A stretch of 64,000 nt of DNA. Source: Micromonospora sp. WMMD1082. Lineage in GTDB: Bacteria; Actinomycetota; Actinomycetes; Mycobacteriales; Micromonosporaceae. The translations under genes were made by a program, and so were the position numbers. Each line of letters starts with the position of its first letter. Positions within the stretch are counted from its first letter, which is position 1. The stretch spans positions 6,403,001-6,467,000 of the forward strand of contig NZ_JARUBM010000002.1 in NCBI RefSeq assembly GCF_029626175.1, in the 5' to 3' direction. The notes beneath the pieces were generated by a model, which worked only from the letters and a program-made list of their open reading frames with translations, was not told where the DNA came from and made no database searches. Below are positions 35,696 through 42,957 of the stretch, piece after piece.

Positions 35696-36718
35696 GTGGG
35701 CCGACGACGATCCCAGTACGTGACGCTGAGCGACGTGGCGAACCGCGCCGGTGTCTCCGTGGCCACCGCCTCCAAGGCGTTGAACAGCCGGGCCGAGGTC
35801 GCCCCGGCCACCCGGGAGCGGGTCCTGAAGGCCGCCGCCGAACTCTCCTTCCAGCCCAACGTGCTGGCGCGCGGCCTGATCTCCGGGCGTACCCGCACGG
35901 TCGGGCTGCTCACCGACGAACTCGGCGGCCGGTTCGCCATACCGATCCTGCTCGGCGCCGAGAACGCCCTCGGCAACGGCCAGATGTCCGTGCTGCTCTG
36001 CGACGCCCGTGGCGACGCCATCCGCCGCCAGCACTACATCCGTACCCTGCTGGCCCGACAGGTCGACGGGTTCATCGTGGTCGGCGACAGCAACGACCTG
36101 CGCCCGTCGCTGACCCGGGACATCCCGGTCCCGGTGGTCTACGCCTACGCCGAGTCGACCGACCCGCGCGACCTGTCGATCGTCGCCGACGACGAGGGCG
36201 GTGCGCGGCTCGCCGCCGAACACCTGGTGTCGCACGGCCGACACCGGATCGGGCACATCACCGGGCCGGACACCTACCGCGCGGCACGGGACCGGGTGGC
36301 CGGACTACGGACGGTGCTCGCCGAGGCCGGGCTCAGTCCGGCCGGAGATCCGCTCTACGGCGAGTGGTCGCAACGCTGGGGTCGGCACGCCGCCCGGCTG
36401 CTGCTGGCCGCCCGACCGGACGTGGACGCGATCTTCTGCGGCAACGACCAGGTCGCCGCCGGCGTCGCCGACACCCTGCGTGGCCTCGGCCGGCGAGTTC
36501 CCGACGACGTGGCGATCGTCGGCTACGACAACTGGGAGCTCTTCGCCGCCGACTGCCGCCCGCCGCTGACCACCGTGGACCTCAACCTCGAACAGCTCGG
36601 TGCCGCCGCGGTCAACCATCTCTTCGCCGCGCTGGACGGCAACGCCGGCTCCGGTGTCATCCGGCAGCCCGGCCGCCTCGTGGTACGCGAGTCCACCGGA
36701 CCCGCGCGGTCCACCTGA
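35696..36718 (+). CDS. LacI-family regulator 2 of the arabinoside island
   Basis: A 340-residue LacI/GalR repressor starting at GTG 35696. The HTH (about 9-55) reads LSDVANRAGVSVATASKALN. The sensor domain ends LVVRESTGPARST. It is a close paralogue of the regulator at 10403 (shared LARGL(L/I)SGRT, LLCDARGDAIR, IFCG(S/N)DQ, (V/I)GYDNWE or IGFDNWE), with the same recognition helix. It is divergent from the GH43 operon, and the operators at 35537 and 35683 flank its start. The usual inducer of such proteins is a pathway sugar. The convergent regulator 3 frame overlaps its 3' half. Confidence 0.9.
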   Translation: MGRRRSQYVTLSDVANRAGVSVATASKALNSRAEVAPATRERVLKAAAELSFQPNVLARGLISGRTRTVGLLTDELGGRFAIPILLGAENALGNGQMSVLLCDARGDAIRRQHYIRTLLARQVDGFIVVGDSNDLRPSLTRDIPVPVVYAYAESTDPRDLSIVADDEGGARLAAEHLVSHGRHRIGHITGPDTYRAARDRVAGLRTVLAEAGLSPAGDPLYGEWSQRWGRHAARLLLAARPDVDAIFCGNDQVAAGVADTLRGLGRRVPDDVAIVGYDNWELFAADCRPPLTTVDLNLEQLGAAAVNHLFAALDGNAGSGVIRQPGRLVVRESTGPARST

Positions 36719-37909
36719 TCTCCGCCCGGCGAGGCAGTACGCCGCCGAGCCCGGCTGGGCCGCGTTCTCCACGGCTCGCCCGAGCGAGCCGAGTCCCGGG
36801 CGGCGGTCGCCGGGCGGGGCTGCCGTGCTGTGTCGGATCACCAGCTCCGGCACCAGCAGTTCGCGCCCGGAGATCTGCGGGCCACCGGCCCGGTCGAGCT
36901 GCGACAGCAGCAGCCGCAGGCTGCGCCGGCCGAGTTCGGCGAAGTCCTGTCGCACCGACGTGAGCGGTGGCAGGAAGTGCGCCGCGTCGGGCGTGCCGTC
37001 GAAGCCGACCACGCTCACGTCGTCCGGGACTCTCCGGCCGGCCTCGTGCAGCGCCCGCAGCACACCGAGGGCGATCTGGTCGCTGGCACAGAAGACGGCG
37101 GTGACGGAGGGATCGCGCGCCAGCCGCCCGCCCTGCTCGAATCCGGCGCGGGCGCTCCAGTCACCGGGCGCCGACGGCGGCACCGGCGCACCAGCGGCGC
37201 GTAGCGCCGCCCGCCAGCCGGCGGCCCGTTCGCCCGCCTCTGGCCAGTCGCCCGGCCCGGACACGTGGTGGACGGTCGGATGCCCCAGGTCGAGCAGGTG
37301 TCGGATAGCCAGTTCCGCGCCGGCCGCATTGTCGATCCGCGCGTTCGGAACCGCCTGGCTACCGCACCCGCCCACGGTCACGCAGGCCAGCTCGGTCGAC
37401 ACCTCGGCGAGCGCGCCGGCCATGGGCGCCTTCGGCGCTATCGCGATGATCCCCTCCACCGACTGGCCGCGCAGCCAGTCGACCGCGTCACGCACCGACC
37501 GCCGGTCGGGATGCCGCACGCTGGCGACGCTGACGAAGTAGCCCGCGGCGCGGGCCGCCCCCTCGATCGCGTACAGCATGGCGGTCGGCCCGTACAGCGG
37601 GCTCGCGTAACCCACGACTCCGAGCGTGCCGGACCGCCTGGTGGCCAATGCGCGAGCCGTCAGGTTGCGGTGGTAGTCCAGCGCCCGCATGGCCGCCACC
37701 ACCCGCCGCCGGGTGTCGGCCGCGACGTGCGGATGCCCGTTGACGACCCGGGAGACCGTCTGGGTGGAGACCCCCGCCAGGTCCGCGACATCGCTCATGA
37801 TCGTGCGGCCCGGTCGTTGGAGCGGGCGGCCGGACCGGTCACCGGACGGCGGGACGGACGCCTCCGATCGCGGCCCCCGCACCGCCGCCCGCCTGTGGTT
37901 CTCGATCAC
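36305..37909 (-). CDS. LacI-family regulator 3 with run-on C terminus
   Basis: From GTG 37909 (AGGAG six bases upstream) the 534-residue frame has a ~45-residue basic N-terminal extension, an HTH (TIMSDVADLAGVSTQTVSRVVNG) and a normal sugar-sensing domain that should finish near VIRHSTAAPP, about residue 365. No stop codon occurs there. The frame runs on for ~165 more residues, the last ~414 bases of it antisense to regulator 2, to a stop at 36305. The extension has the Gly/Arg/Val-rich composition of a shadow frame, so it is probably a lost stop, though a real read-through tail is possible. It is divergent from the CBM2-peptidase gene across two operators. ATG 37798 would be a shorter start but has no ribosome site. 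Confidence 0.72.
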   Translation of the reverse strand: MIENHRRAAVRGPRSEASVPPSGDRSGRPLQRPGRTIMSDVADLAGVSTQTVSRVVNGHPHVAADTRRRVVAAMRALDYHRNLTARALATRRSGTLGVVGYASPLYGPTAMLYAIEGAARAAGYFVSVASVRHPDRRSVRDAVDWLRGQSVEGIIAIAPKAPMAGALAEVSTELACVTVGGCGSQAVPNARIDNAAGAELAIRHLLDLGHPTVHHVSGPGDWPEAGERAAGWRAALRAAGAPVPPSAPGDWSARAGFEQGGRLARDPSVTAVFCASDQIALGVLRALHEAGRRVPDDVSVVGFDGTPDAAHFLPPLTSVRQDFAELGRRSLRLLLSQLDRAGGPQISGRELLVPELVIRHSTAAPPGDRRPGLGSLGRAVENAAQPGSAAYCLAGRRSGGPRGSGGLAYHEAAGLPDDTGAGVAVQRGEEMVDRGGTELFEVEVHGGQRRAAVGGEELPVVVADDRHVVGNSPAEATQGVGDAGGDLVVAAEDRVHVRSGGQQQPGGVPTPALRPLAVERISGRTEPGLGEHRP

Positions 37910-38013
37910 ACCGCTCTCCTCGCTGGTCCCCGACGAACGCGGACGCGTCGCCCGGAGGCCGGTAGCCCCGCCGGGCACCGGAGCGTGCCGGGCCCCCCTC
38001 CGACAATGGACCT

Positions 38014-38027
38014 CGAAAAGGATTTCG
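38014..38027. promoter_or_regulatory. CGAAA-type LacI operator C1
   Basis: CGAAAAGGATTTCG followed by GCAACGTC, in the divergent gap between regulator 3 and the CBM2-peptidase gene. Confidence 0.68.
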
Positions 38028-38115
38028 GCAACGTCTCCCGGCGGTGGCCCGCGCGCTCGACGGTCGCCGGGTGGGGACCAAGTGGACAGCAGCGCAAGTA
38101 CGCCACCCTCGCCTA

Positions 38116-38129
38116 CGAAAATCGTTTCG
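38116..38129. promoter_or_regulatory. CGAAA-type LacI operator C2
   Basis: CGAAAATCGTTTCG followed by GCAAGACGT, 89 bases downstream of C1 and 152 bases before the CBM2-peptidase start. The AT-rich stretch 38196-38228 after it probably contains the promoter. Confidence 0.7.
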
Positions 38130-38280
38130 GCAAGACGTACGCACCGGTTACGTCGGAGGTCGCGAAACAGCGGAGCCCACCGCCGCCGACGGTCACCACT
38201 TAGTTTAGATTCGCGCCTATCTATTAGCGCCTCGTGGTCGACGCCGCCGGCCACCGGGCCCCGACAGTGGAGGACCGCCC

Positions 38281-39528
38281 ATGAGATCGTCGAGAACAGC
38301 CCGCCACATCGCGGTGGCGGTGATCGCCGCGCTGGCCACCACCGGCGGTGCAGCGCTCGCGGCGACCGGTGCGCAGGCGGCCGCGCCGGGCTGCCGGGTC
38401 GACTACCGGGTCACCAACCAGTGGTCCGGTGGATTCGGCGCCGACGTCGCCGTCACCAATCTCGGTGACCCGATCAACGGCTGGACGCTGACCTGGACGT
38501 ACGCCGCGGGGCAGCGGATCGGTCAGGCGTGGAACGCCACCGTGAGCCAGAGCGACAGCCGGGTCACCGCCACCAACGTCAGCTACAACGCTTCCCTCGG
38601 CACCGGGGCCGGCACCTCCTTCGGCTTCAACGCCTCCTGGAGCGGCAGCAACCCGGCGCCCACCTCCTTCGCCCTCAACGGCGTGACCTGCACCGGCGCG
38701 CCGGGCACCCCGGCACCGACGACACCCGCGCCGACCACGCCCGCACCCACCACACCCGCGCCGACCACGCCGCCACCGACCAGCGGCTGGAACCCGCCGG
38801 CCCACCTGGTCACCCCGCTCAACCAGGTGTGGCAGCACGTCGAACAGACCTACAACAACGGCAACCCGTACGCCTTCCGCAACTACGGCTGGGATCAGGT
38901 CATGGCCAACCGCGGATACGTCAACTTCTGCGTCCGGTGGGACTCCACCGCCACGGTCACCGCCGCCCAACGCGACCAGATCCACGCCACCCTCGCCCGC
39001 CAGTACAAGAAGTGGATGGACGTGATGGTCGGCCACAACGCCTGGCCCTACCAGGATGTGCCGGTCAGGGTGGTCGGCTGGGCCGTCCGCAACCGCAGCC
39101 AGTTGCAGTGGACGGACGCCTCCGTCGACATCTACGTCAACAACATCCGCGAGAACGCCCCCCAGTGCGCCCCCGAGTGCGGTCGCTTCTTCAACCAGAA
39201 CGGCCAGTACCCCAACTGCCCCGGCGGCGCCGCCCGACACTACGACCAGTCGCTCTGGCTCACCGACGGGTTCGGCGGTGGGGCCGGCGGCGACTGGGGC
39301 CAACGGATGGGCCGCGAGTACTACATGAACAACCTCAACGCGGAGAACATGACCATCCTGCTGCACGAGATAGGCCACACCTTCGGCCTGGACGACTTCT
39401 ACGACTGGACGCCCAGCGGCGTCGGCGGCTTCATCATGCGCGCGGGCAGCGCCAGTTCCATCACCGAGTTCGACGCCTGGATGCTCCGCGACTGGTGGCG
39501 CCACCTCAAGAGCCGCTACGGCTACTGA
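38281..39528 (+). CDS. Secreted CBM2-linked zinc metallopeptidase-like protein
   Basis: A 415-residue protein. Signal peptide (1-36); CBM2 cellulose-binding domain (~37-140, with CRVDYRVTNQWSGGFGADV and paired Cys); a (APTTP)n linker (~141-165); then a zincin-like domain (~170-415). The motif HEIGHTFGLDD fits HExxHxxGxxD, with FIMRAG a likely Met-turn about 25 residues later. It has several Cys pairs (CAPECG, NCPGG). The expected role is extracellular proteolysis while docked on plant cell wall, possibly on cell-wall glycoproteins (inference). Operators C1 and C2 upstream tie it to the LacI network. A hairpin terminator follows. Confidence 0.82.
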   Translation: MRSSRTARHIAVAVIAALATTGGAALAATGAQAAAPGCRVDYRVTNQWSGGFGADVAVTNLGDPINGWTLTWTYAAGQRIGQAWNATVSQSDSRVTATNVSYNASLGTGAGTSFGFNASWSGSNPAPTSFALNGVTCTGAPGTPAPTTPAPTTPAPTTPAPTTPPPTSGWNPPAHLVTPLNQVWQHVEQTYNNGNPYAFRNYGWDQVMANRGYVNFCVRWDSTATVTAAQRDQIHATLARQYKKWMDVMVGHNAWPYQDVPVRVVGWAVRNRSQLQWTDASVDIYVNNIRENAPQCAPECGRFFNQNGQYPNCPGGAARHYDQSLWLTDGFGGGAGGDWGQRMGREYYMNNLNAENMTILLHEIGHTFGLDDFYDWTPSGVGGFIMRAGSASSITEFDAWMLRDWWRHLKSRYGY

Positions 39529-39595
39529 TCACCACCGACGGGCTCCCGGCAGCGCCGGCCGGCGGTGCCGGGCCGCGCCCGGCGACCGCGCAGAC

Positions 39596-39626
39596 GAGGC
39601 GCCCATCCCGACCGGGTGGGCGCCTC
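39596..39626. terminator. Bidirectional terminator hairpin
   Basis: A 10-bp stem (GAGGCGCCCA/TGGGCGCCTC) with an 11-base loop sits between the CBM2-peptidase gene (plus) and the DUF397 gene (minus). Confidence 0.65.
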
Positions 39627-39639
39627 GACGCGGATGGTT

Positions 39640-39831
39640 TCAGGCGTCCTCGACAACCCGGGCGACGAACGCCCGCCAGGCCGCCGGGGCGAAGACCAAC
39701 GCCGGCCCGGCCGGGTCCTTCGAGTCGCGTACGCCGACGACGCCGGGCAGGTTGCCGGCCACCTCGACGCAGTCGCCGCCGTTGCCACCGCTCTTGCTGC
39801 TCTTGCGCCACCGCGCGCCGGTCAGGTCCAT
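39640..39831 (-). CDS. DUF397 small protein
   Basis: A 63-residue protein with the DUF397 hallmarks: W(R)KSSKSGGNGGDCVEVA near the N terminus, VGVRDSKDPAGPALVF in the middle and WRAFV near the end. It is the usual partner of an XRE/DUF5753 regulator, and its start overlaps that gene's end by ten bases. These pairs are very common in actinomycetes (Scr1-type systems). Proposed roles include inhibition of the HTH partner and developmental regulation, but the biochemical role is unsettled. Confidence 0.9.
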   Translation of the reverse strand: MDLTGARWRKSSKSGGNGGDCVEVAGNLPGVVGVRDSKDPAGPALVFAPAAWRAFVARVVEDA

Positions 39832-40589
39832 GATGCCGCCGCTTCCCTGAGGAGATCCAGGGAACGCCTCCGGGGAAGCGCCTCCCCGCGGATCCGTTCC
39901 CACCGTCGTTCCAGCGTAACAAGGTCGGATGCCTGGTCCAGGATCTGCGCCTGCGCCGGACTGTCCACATGCGCCACCCGGCTGTTGTCGGGCATGTCGG
40001 CGATGGTGAAGGGTCCGTCCAGCCCGGGATAGCTGGGCGCGTCGGCCGGCACCACGTGCAGTTGCAGGCTCGGCAGCTCGGCACAGGCGAGCAGGTGCGC
40101 GAGCTGGCCCGCCATGAGCGCCCGGTCGTCGCCCACCCGCCGGCGCAGGACGCCCTCGTCCAGCACCGCCACCAGCAGCGGACCCCGCTCGCGGTGCAGG
40201 ATCGCCTGCCGGGCGAGCCGCGCGGCGACGAGATCCTCCACCGCATCGGCCGTCAGCACCCCGCCCGCCAGCGTGGCCCGCGCGTACGCCTCGGTCTGGA
40301 GCAGGCCGGGCACCCAGGCGAGCTGGAAGGCGCGCAGGGTGGCCGCCTCGCGTTCGATGTCGACCCAGGGCCGGAACCAGACCGGCTCGCGGCGCCGGAC
40401 GGCGTCGGGCCAGAGGGCGTCGACATCCTTTCCGAGCAGCTCGGCAGCCGTGGCACGATGCCTGCCCTGCGGGATGTGCCCCGGCTTTGCCCAGCGGGCA
40501 ACCGTCTTCGGATGGACGCCGAGTCGGCCCGAGAGGCTCTCGGCGGTGTGGCCGGCCTCCGCGAGCGCCGCAACAAACGCATGGTTCAT
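39822..40589 (-). CDS. XRE-family regulator with DUF5753 domain
   Basis: A 255-residue protein. An N-terminal helix-turn-helix (about 1-55, ESLSGRLGVHPKTVARWAKPGHIP) is followed by a DUF5753 domain (about 70-245), with AWVPGLLQTEAYAR and SLQLHVVPADAPSYPGLDGPFTI as family-typical stretches. It is a cytoplasmic DNA-binding regulator, presumably paired with the overlapping DUF397 protein. The AT-rich upstream gap (40590-40640) likely holds its promoter, divergent from the small gene at 40790. Confidence 0.9.
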   Translation of the reverse strand: MNHAFVAALAEAGHTAESLSGRLGVHPKTVARWAKPGHIPQGRHRATAAELLGKDVDALWPDAVRRREPVWFRPWVDIEREAATLRAFQLAWVPGLLQTEAYARATLAGGVLTADAVEDLVAARLARQAILHRERGPLLVAVLDEGVLRRRVGDDRALMAGQLAHLLACAELPSLQLHVVPADAPSYPGLDGPFTIADMPDNSRVAHVDSPAQAQILDQASDLVTLERRWERIRGEALPRRRSLDLLREAAASWT

Positions 40590-40789
40590 ACCTGCTCCTC
40601 ACTAGAACAAAACAACTGCCCACAAAAAGATCCCGTAACGCTGTGTGGTTGTCCAGAGACCCACGGCAAGGTGTTGGTGAGACGGCGAGGTCGGCGGGGC
40701 GACGGAGCCCGTCGGGACCGCCGTCGGGGCCGCCCACAACCTCGCGCGCCGGGCGGCCCCTCCCACCGCCGGTCGATGGAGGAGGCACC

Positions 40790-41167
40790 ATGCCCACGAG
40801 GAAGCCCGCGAACGCCGTACCCGCGTCCCGCTGGTCGTCCCCGGCACGACCGCCGCCGCCAACGCCGGCGCGGCGCCACGACGGCACGCCCACCGTCGGT
40901 CCCGGCGTCTATCTGTTGACCCGGGACGCCTCCCCGCAGTTCGTCCGGCCGATCACGGTCCGGGTGATCCGGGAGCGGCTGGATCGGCATCCGTTCACCG
41001 GCTGGACGTGGATCGAGGCCTATCAGCTCGACGCCACGGGGGACGCGATCGCGCGCCGGGAGCTGTACGTGATGCCCGAGGGGATGCGCCCGGCGCCACC
41101 GCCACCGATCAGATCCGCCGGCCGGGGCGTCCCCGCCCGACGTACGCCGGTCAGGGTCGACGGGTGA
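40790..41167 (+). CDS. Hypothetical protein near the XRE/DUF397 pair
   Basis: A 125-residue protein, start fixed by GGAGG 5-6 bases before ATG 40790. The N terminus is a Pro/Arg-rich disordered tail. The core (about 38-100) reads PGVYLLTRDASPQFVRPITVRVIRE...WTWIEAYQLD and is probably a small beta-rich fold; the C terminus is again Pro/Arg-rich. No family recognised with certainty. It overlaps the next gene by four bases (GTGA), so the two are co-translated, and they often accompany XRE/DUF397 pairs in Micromonosporaceae (from memory). Confidence 0.72.
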   Translation: MPTRKPANAVPASRWSSPARPPPPTPARRHDGTPTVGPGVYLLTRDASPQFVRPITVRVIRERLDRHPFTGWTWIEAYQLDATGDAIARRELYVMPEGMRPAPPPPIRSAGRGVPARRTPVRVDG

Positions 41168-41418
41168 ACGCACGCCGCCGGGAGCACGTGGCGTCCCGTC
41201 CCACCTGGCGCTGCCGAGCCTGTGGGATCGCGTGGCCCTGCGGTGCGGCGAAGCTGGGCCTACTGGCCGAGTACGGCGGCCGGCGCGCGGCCCTGCTGAT
41301 CCACCTGGCGACGCTGTGGGCGGAGGCGACCGCCCAACTCGCCGGATCGGAGGCAGCCGCCAACCCGACCGCCCTCTACGAGCGGTTCACCGCCTGGGCA
41401 CGAGCCCACGCCCTATAG
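41164..41418 (+). CDS. Small Cys-containing hypothetical protein
   Basis: An 84-residue protein starting at GTG 41164 inside the stop of the previous gene. The N-terminal part has WRCRACGIAWPCGAAK (three Cys that could bind a metal). The rest is a helical stretch, LLAEYGGRRAALLIHLATLWAEA. Similar proteins in actinomycetes have been labelled flavin reductase without support. I assign no function. Confidence 0.68.
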   Translation: MNARRREHVASRPTWRCRACGIAWPCGAAKLGLLAEYGGRRAALLIHLATLWAEATAQLAGSEAAANPTALYERFTAWARAHAL

Positions 41419-41514
41419 CCGCCCGCCTCGGGACCACGCCCTTCCCCCGGCCCCGGTCCCGAGGCGGGCCCATAGCGGCTGGCCGTGGCGGCTGGCTGCC
41501 AGGGGTGGCAGCCA

Positions 41515-41574
41515 GCAACTTCCCTGTTGTTGCTGGGTCAACTCGGGTCGAGACAGCAACAACAGGAAAGTTGC
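41515..41574. repeat. 20-bp inverted repeat (GCAACTT family)
   Basis: Arms 41515..41534 and 41555..41574 (GCAACTTCCCTGTTGTTGCT against AGCAACAACAGGAAAGTTGC) pair with one mismatch around a 20-base loop. It lies in the gap between the small Cys protein and the convergent SRPBCC gene. The arm motif recurs at 60250..60328. Confidence 0.8.
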
Positions 41575-41596
41575 ACCGCAGCCCGGCGCCGGCCCG

Positions 41597-42076
41597 TCAG
41601 GCGAAGAAGCCGGCGCGGAGGTTGATGCGGTGTTCCAGCCACGCCTTCAGGCAGCAGAGCATGTTGGTCCAGCCCTCGCAGTTGCCGTACGAGGCCCGTT
41701 GCCCCTCGGGAGTGGAGCGCCAGCCCTCCTCGGCGATGGTGACCAGGGTGCGATCGTCACCCAACGGCTCGAACTCCATGGTGACAATGGTGAAGTAGGA
41801 CGCGCCCGCGACCGGCGCGTCGGTGGTGGACTGCGCGCCGTCGGCCGCCTCCCACCGCAGCACGATCCGCCGATCCTGTTCGACCTCGACCACCTCGACC
41901 GGGAACGCCCCGGGGAAGTCGGCGAAGTCCCAGCTGACCGTGGCACCCGTGACGAGCCGGCCCTTCGCGCCGCCGGTGGTGAAGTACCGGGAGAGCTGGT
42001 CGGGATCGACCACCGCCTCGAACACCTCGCTCACCGGGCGACTGATCCGTCCGGCGATCTTGAACCGCAGGTCCAT
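41597..42076 (-). CDS. SRPBCC/AHSA1 domain protein
   Basis: A 159-residue START-like protein (Activator of Hsp90 ATPase 1 homologue type): ISRPVSEVFEAVVDPDQLSRYFTTGGA at the N terminus, W(E) strands in the middle, and EGW...GWTNMLCCLKAWLEH at the C terminus. These cytoplasmic proteins form a hydrophobic cavity. ATG 42076 has AAGGAGA a few bases upstream. It is divergent from an ArsR-type regulator across a 20-bp palindrome, a common pairing in which the regulator controls both genes. Confidence 0.88.
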   Translation of the reverse strand: MDLRFKIAGRISRPVSEVFEAVVDPDQLSRYFTTGGAKGRLVTGATVSWDFADFPGAFPVEVVEVEQDRRIVLRWEAADGAQSTTDAPVAGASYFTIVTMEFEPLGDDRTLVTIAEEGWRSTPEGQRASYGNCEGWTNMLCCLKAWLEHRINLRAGFFA

Positions 42077-42102
42077 GGTGATCTCCTTTCCCGTCCGCTG
42101 AT

Positions 42103-42122
42103 ATGTTATATCTCTATAACAT
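42103..42122. promoter_or_regulatory. ArsR operator palindrome
   Basis: ATGTTATATCTCTATAACAT is a perfect 8-bp dyad with a 4-base centre in an AT-rich spot. It covers the start codon region of the ArsR gene and lies 26 bases from the SRPBCC start, so binding would repress both. Confidence 0.75.
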
Positions 42123-42507
42123 GTCAGCTCGCCGCGGTCAGCCACCCGAGCCGGAACCGGTTGACGAGGACGGCGTCTTCAAGGCGCTGGCGTCGCCGAC
42201 CCGGCGGCGAATCCTCGACCTACTGAAGGACCACGCCCGGACCACCGGAGACCTGTGCGAGCGCTTCCCCCAGCTGGACCGGTGCACGGTGATGCAGCAC
42301 CTTCGGGTCCTGGAGGCAGCCGGGCTGGTCATCGCCCAGCGCAAGGGCCGCGAGCGGTGGAACCACCTCGACCCGCAGCCGATCAAGCACATCCACGACC
42401 GGTGGATCGGCGAGTACGCCAGCGCCGCGGTGGGGATGCTCGCCACCCTCAGGACCGAGCTTGACCGCCGTACGCCCGATCAGCAGGCCGGTCACGCCGC
42501 CGGCTGA
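42121..42507 (+). CDS. ArsR-family winged-helix regulator
   Basis: A 128-residue winged-helix protein. VFKALASPTRRRILDLLKDH (~16-35), then the recognition helix region CTVMQHLRVLEAAGLV and wing RKGRERWNHLD. It lacks the Cys metal-binding motif of metal sensors and fits the subgroup that pairs with SRPBCC genes. ATG 42121 is favoured; an in-frame ATG at 42103 lies inside the palindrome. Neither has a ribosome site, so the mRNA may be leaderless. Confidence 0.88.
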   Translation: MSARRGQPPEPEPVDEDGVFKALASPTRRRILDLLKDHARTTGDLCERFPQLDRCTVMQHLRVLEAAGLVIAQRKGRERWNHLDPQPIKHIHDRWIGEYASAAVGMLATLRTELDRRTPDQQAGHAAG

Positions 42508-42627
42508 CCCGAGGCCGACGTGGGGATGGTCCGGGATCCGTTTCCCGACCTGGTATCTGGCTGGCCGGTCGCTCCTCTGCTGGATAGCCGTACGCGACGG
42601 GCGCACGGCCGGCGACGGGAGGGAATC

Positions 42628-42885
42628 ATGTCGGACAGCCCTGGGATGCGGGCCCACCAGCAGGCCGCCCAGCAGGCGGCCCGGGATACCGCGGCGGCCT
42701 CGCAGCGGGCCATCGATCAGCACCGGGCCTTCATCCAGCACCGCCGGGCGGCGCCTCATGTCGCCGATCGGCCCCGCAGCTTCGTCGGCCGGGTGTTCGC
42801 GGCGCTGACGTCCCTGGTACTCCTCGCGATCGGCGCCTGGATCGCGGTGCAGGTGATCGGCGCGGTGGCCGCGTTCCCGCGCTGA
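42628..42885 (+). CDS. Small single-pass membrane protein
   Basis: An 85-residue protein with GGGAGG before ATG 42628. The N-terminal half is Gln/Ala/His-rich and helical (HQQAAQQAARDTAAASQRAI). A transmembrane helix lies near residues 56-82 (VFAALTSLVLLAIGAWIAVQVIG). No family recognised. It stands alone before a bidirectional terminator. Confidence 0.7.
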   Translation: MSDSPGMRAHQQAAQQAARDTAAASQRAIDQHRAFIQHRRAAPHVADRPRSFVGRVFAALTSLVLLAIGAWIAVQVIGAVAAFPR

Positions 42886-42907
42886 CCGGGCGGTCGGCCC
42901 ACCGCCT

Positions 42908-42943
42908 GGTGGTCGACCGGGCACGTCTCCCCGGTCGACCACC
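42908..42943. terminator. Bidirectional terminator hairpin
   Basis: A 13-bp perfect stem (GGTGGTCGACCGG/CCGGTCGACCACC) with a 10-base loop between convergent genes. Confidence 0.75.
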
Positions 42944-42957
42944 TGGGTCAGCTCCGA

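Larger units (their letters stand above)
35537..35701. repeat. Duplicated control region, copy B
   Basis: Divergent control region between GH43 (minus) and regulator 2 (plus), collinear over about 160 bases with 30442..30605. It carries one 14-bp and one 13-bp operator at the same spacing as copy A. Confidence 0.75.
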
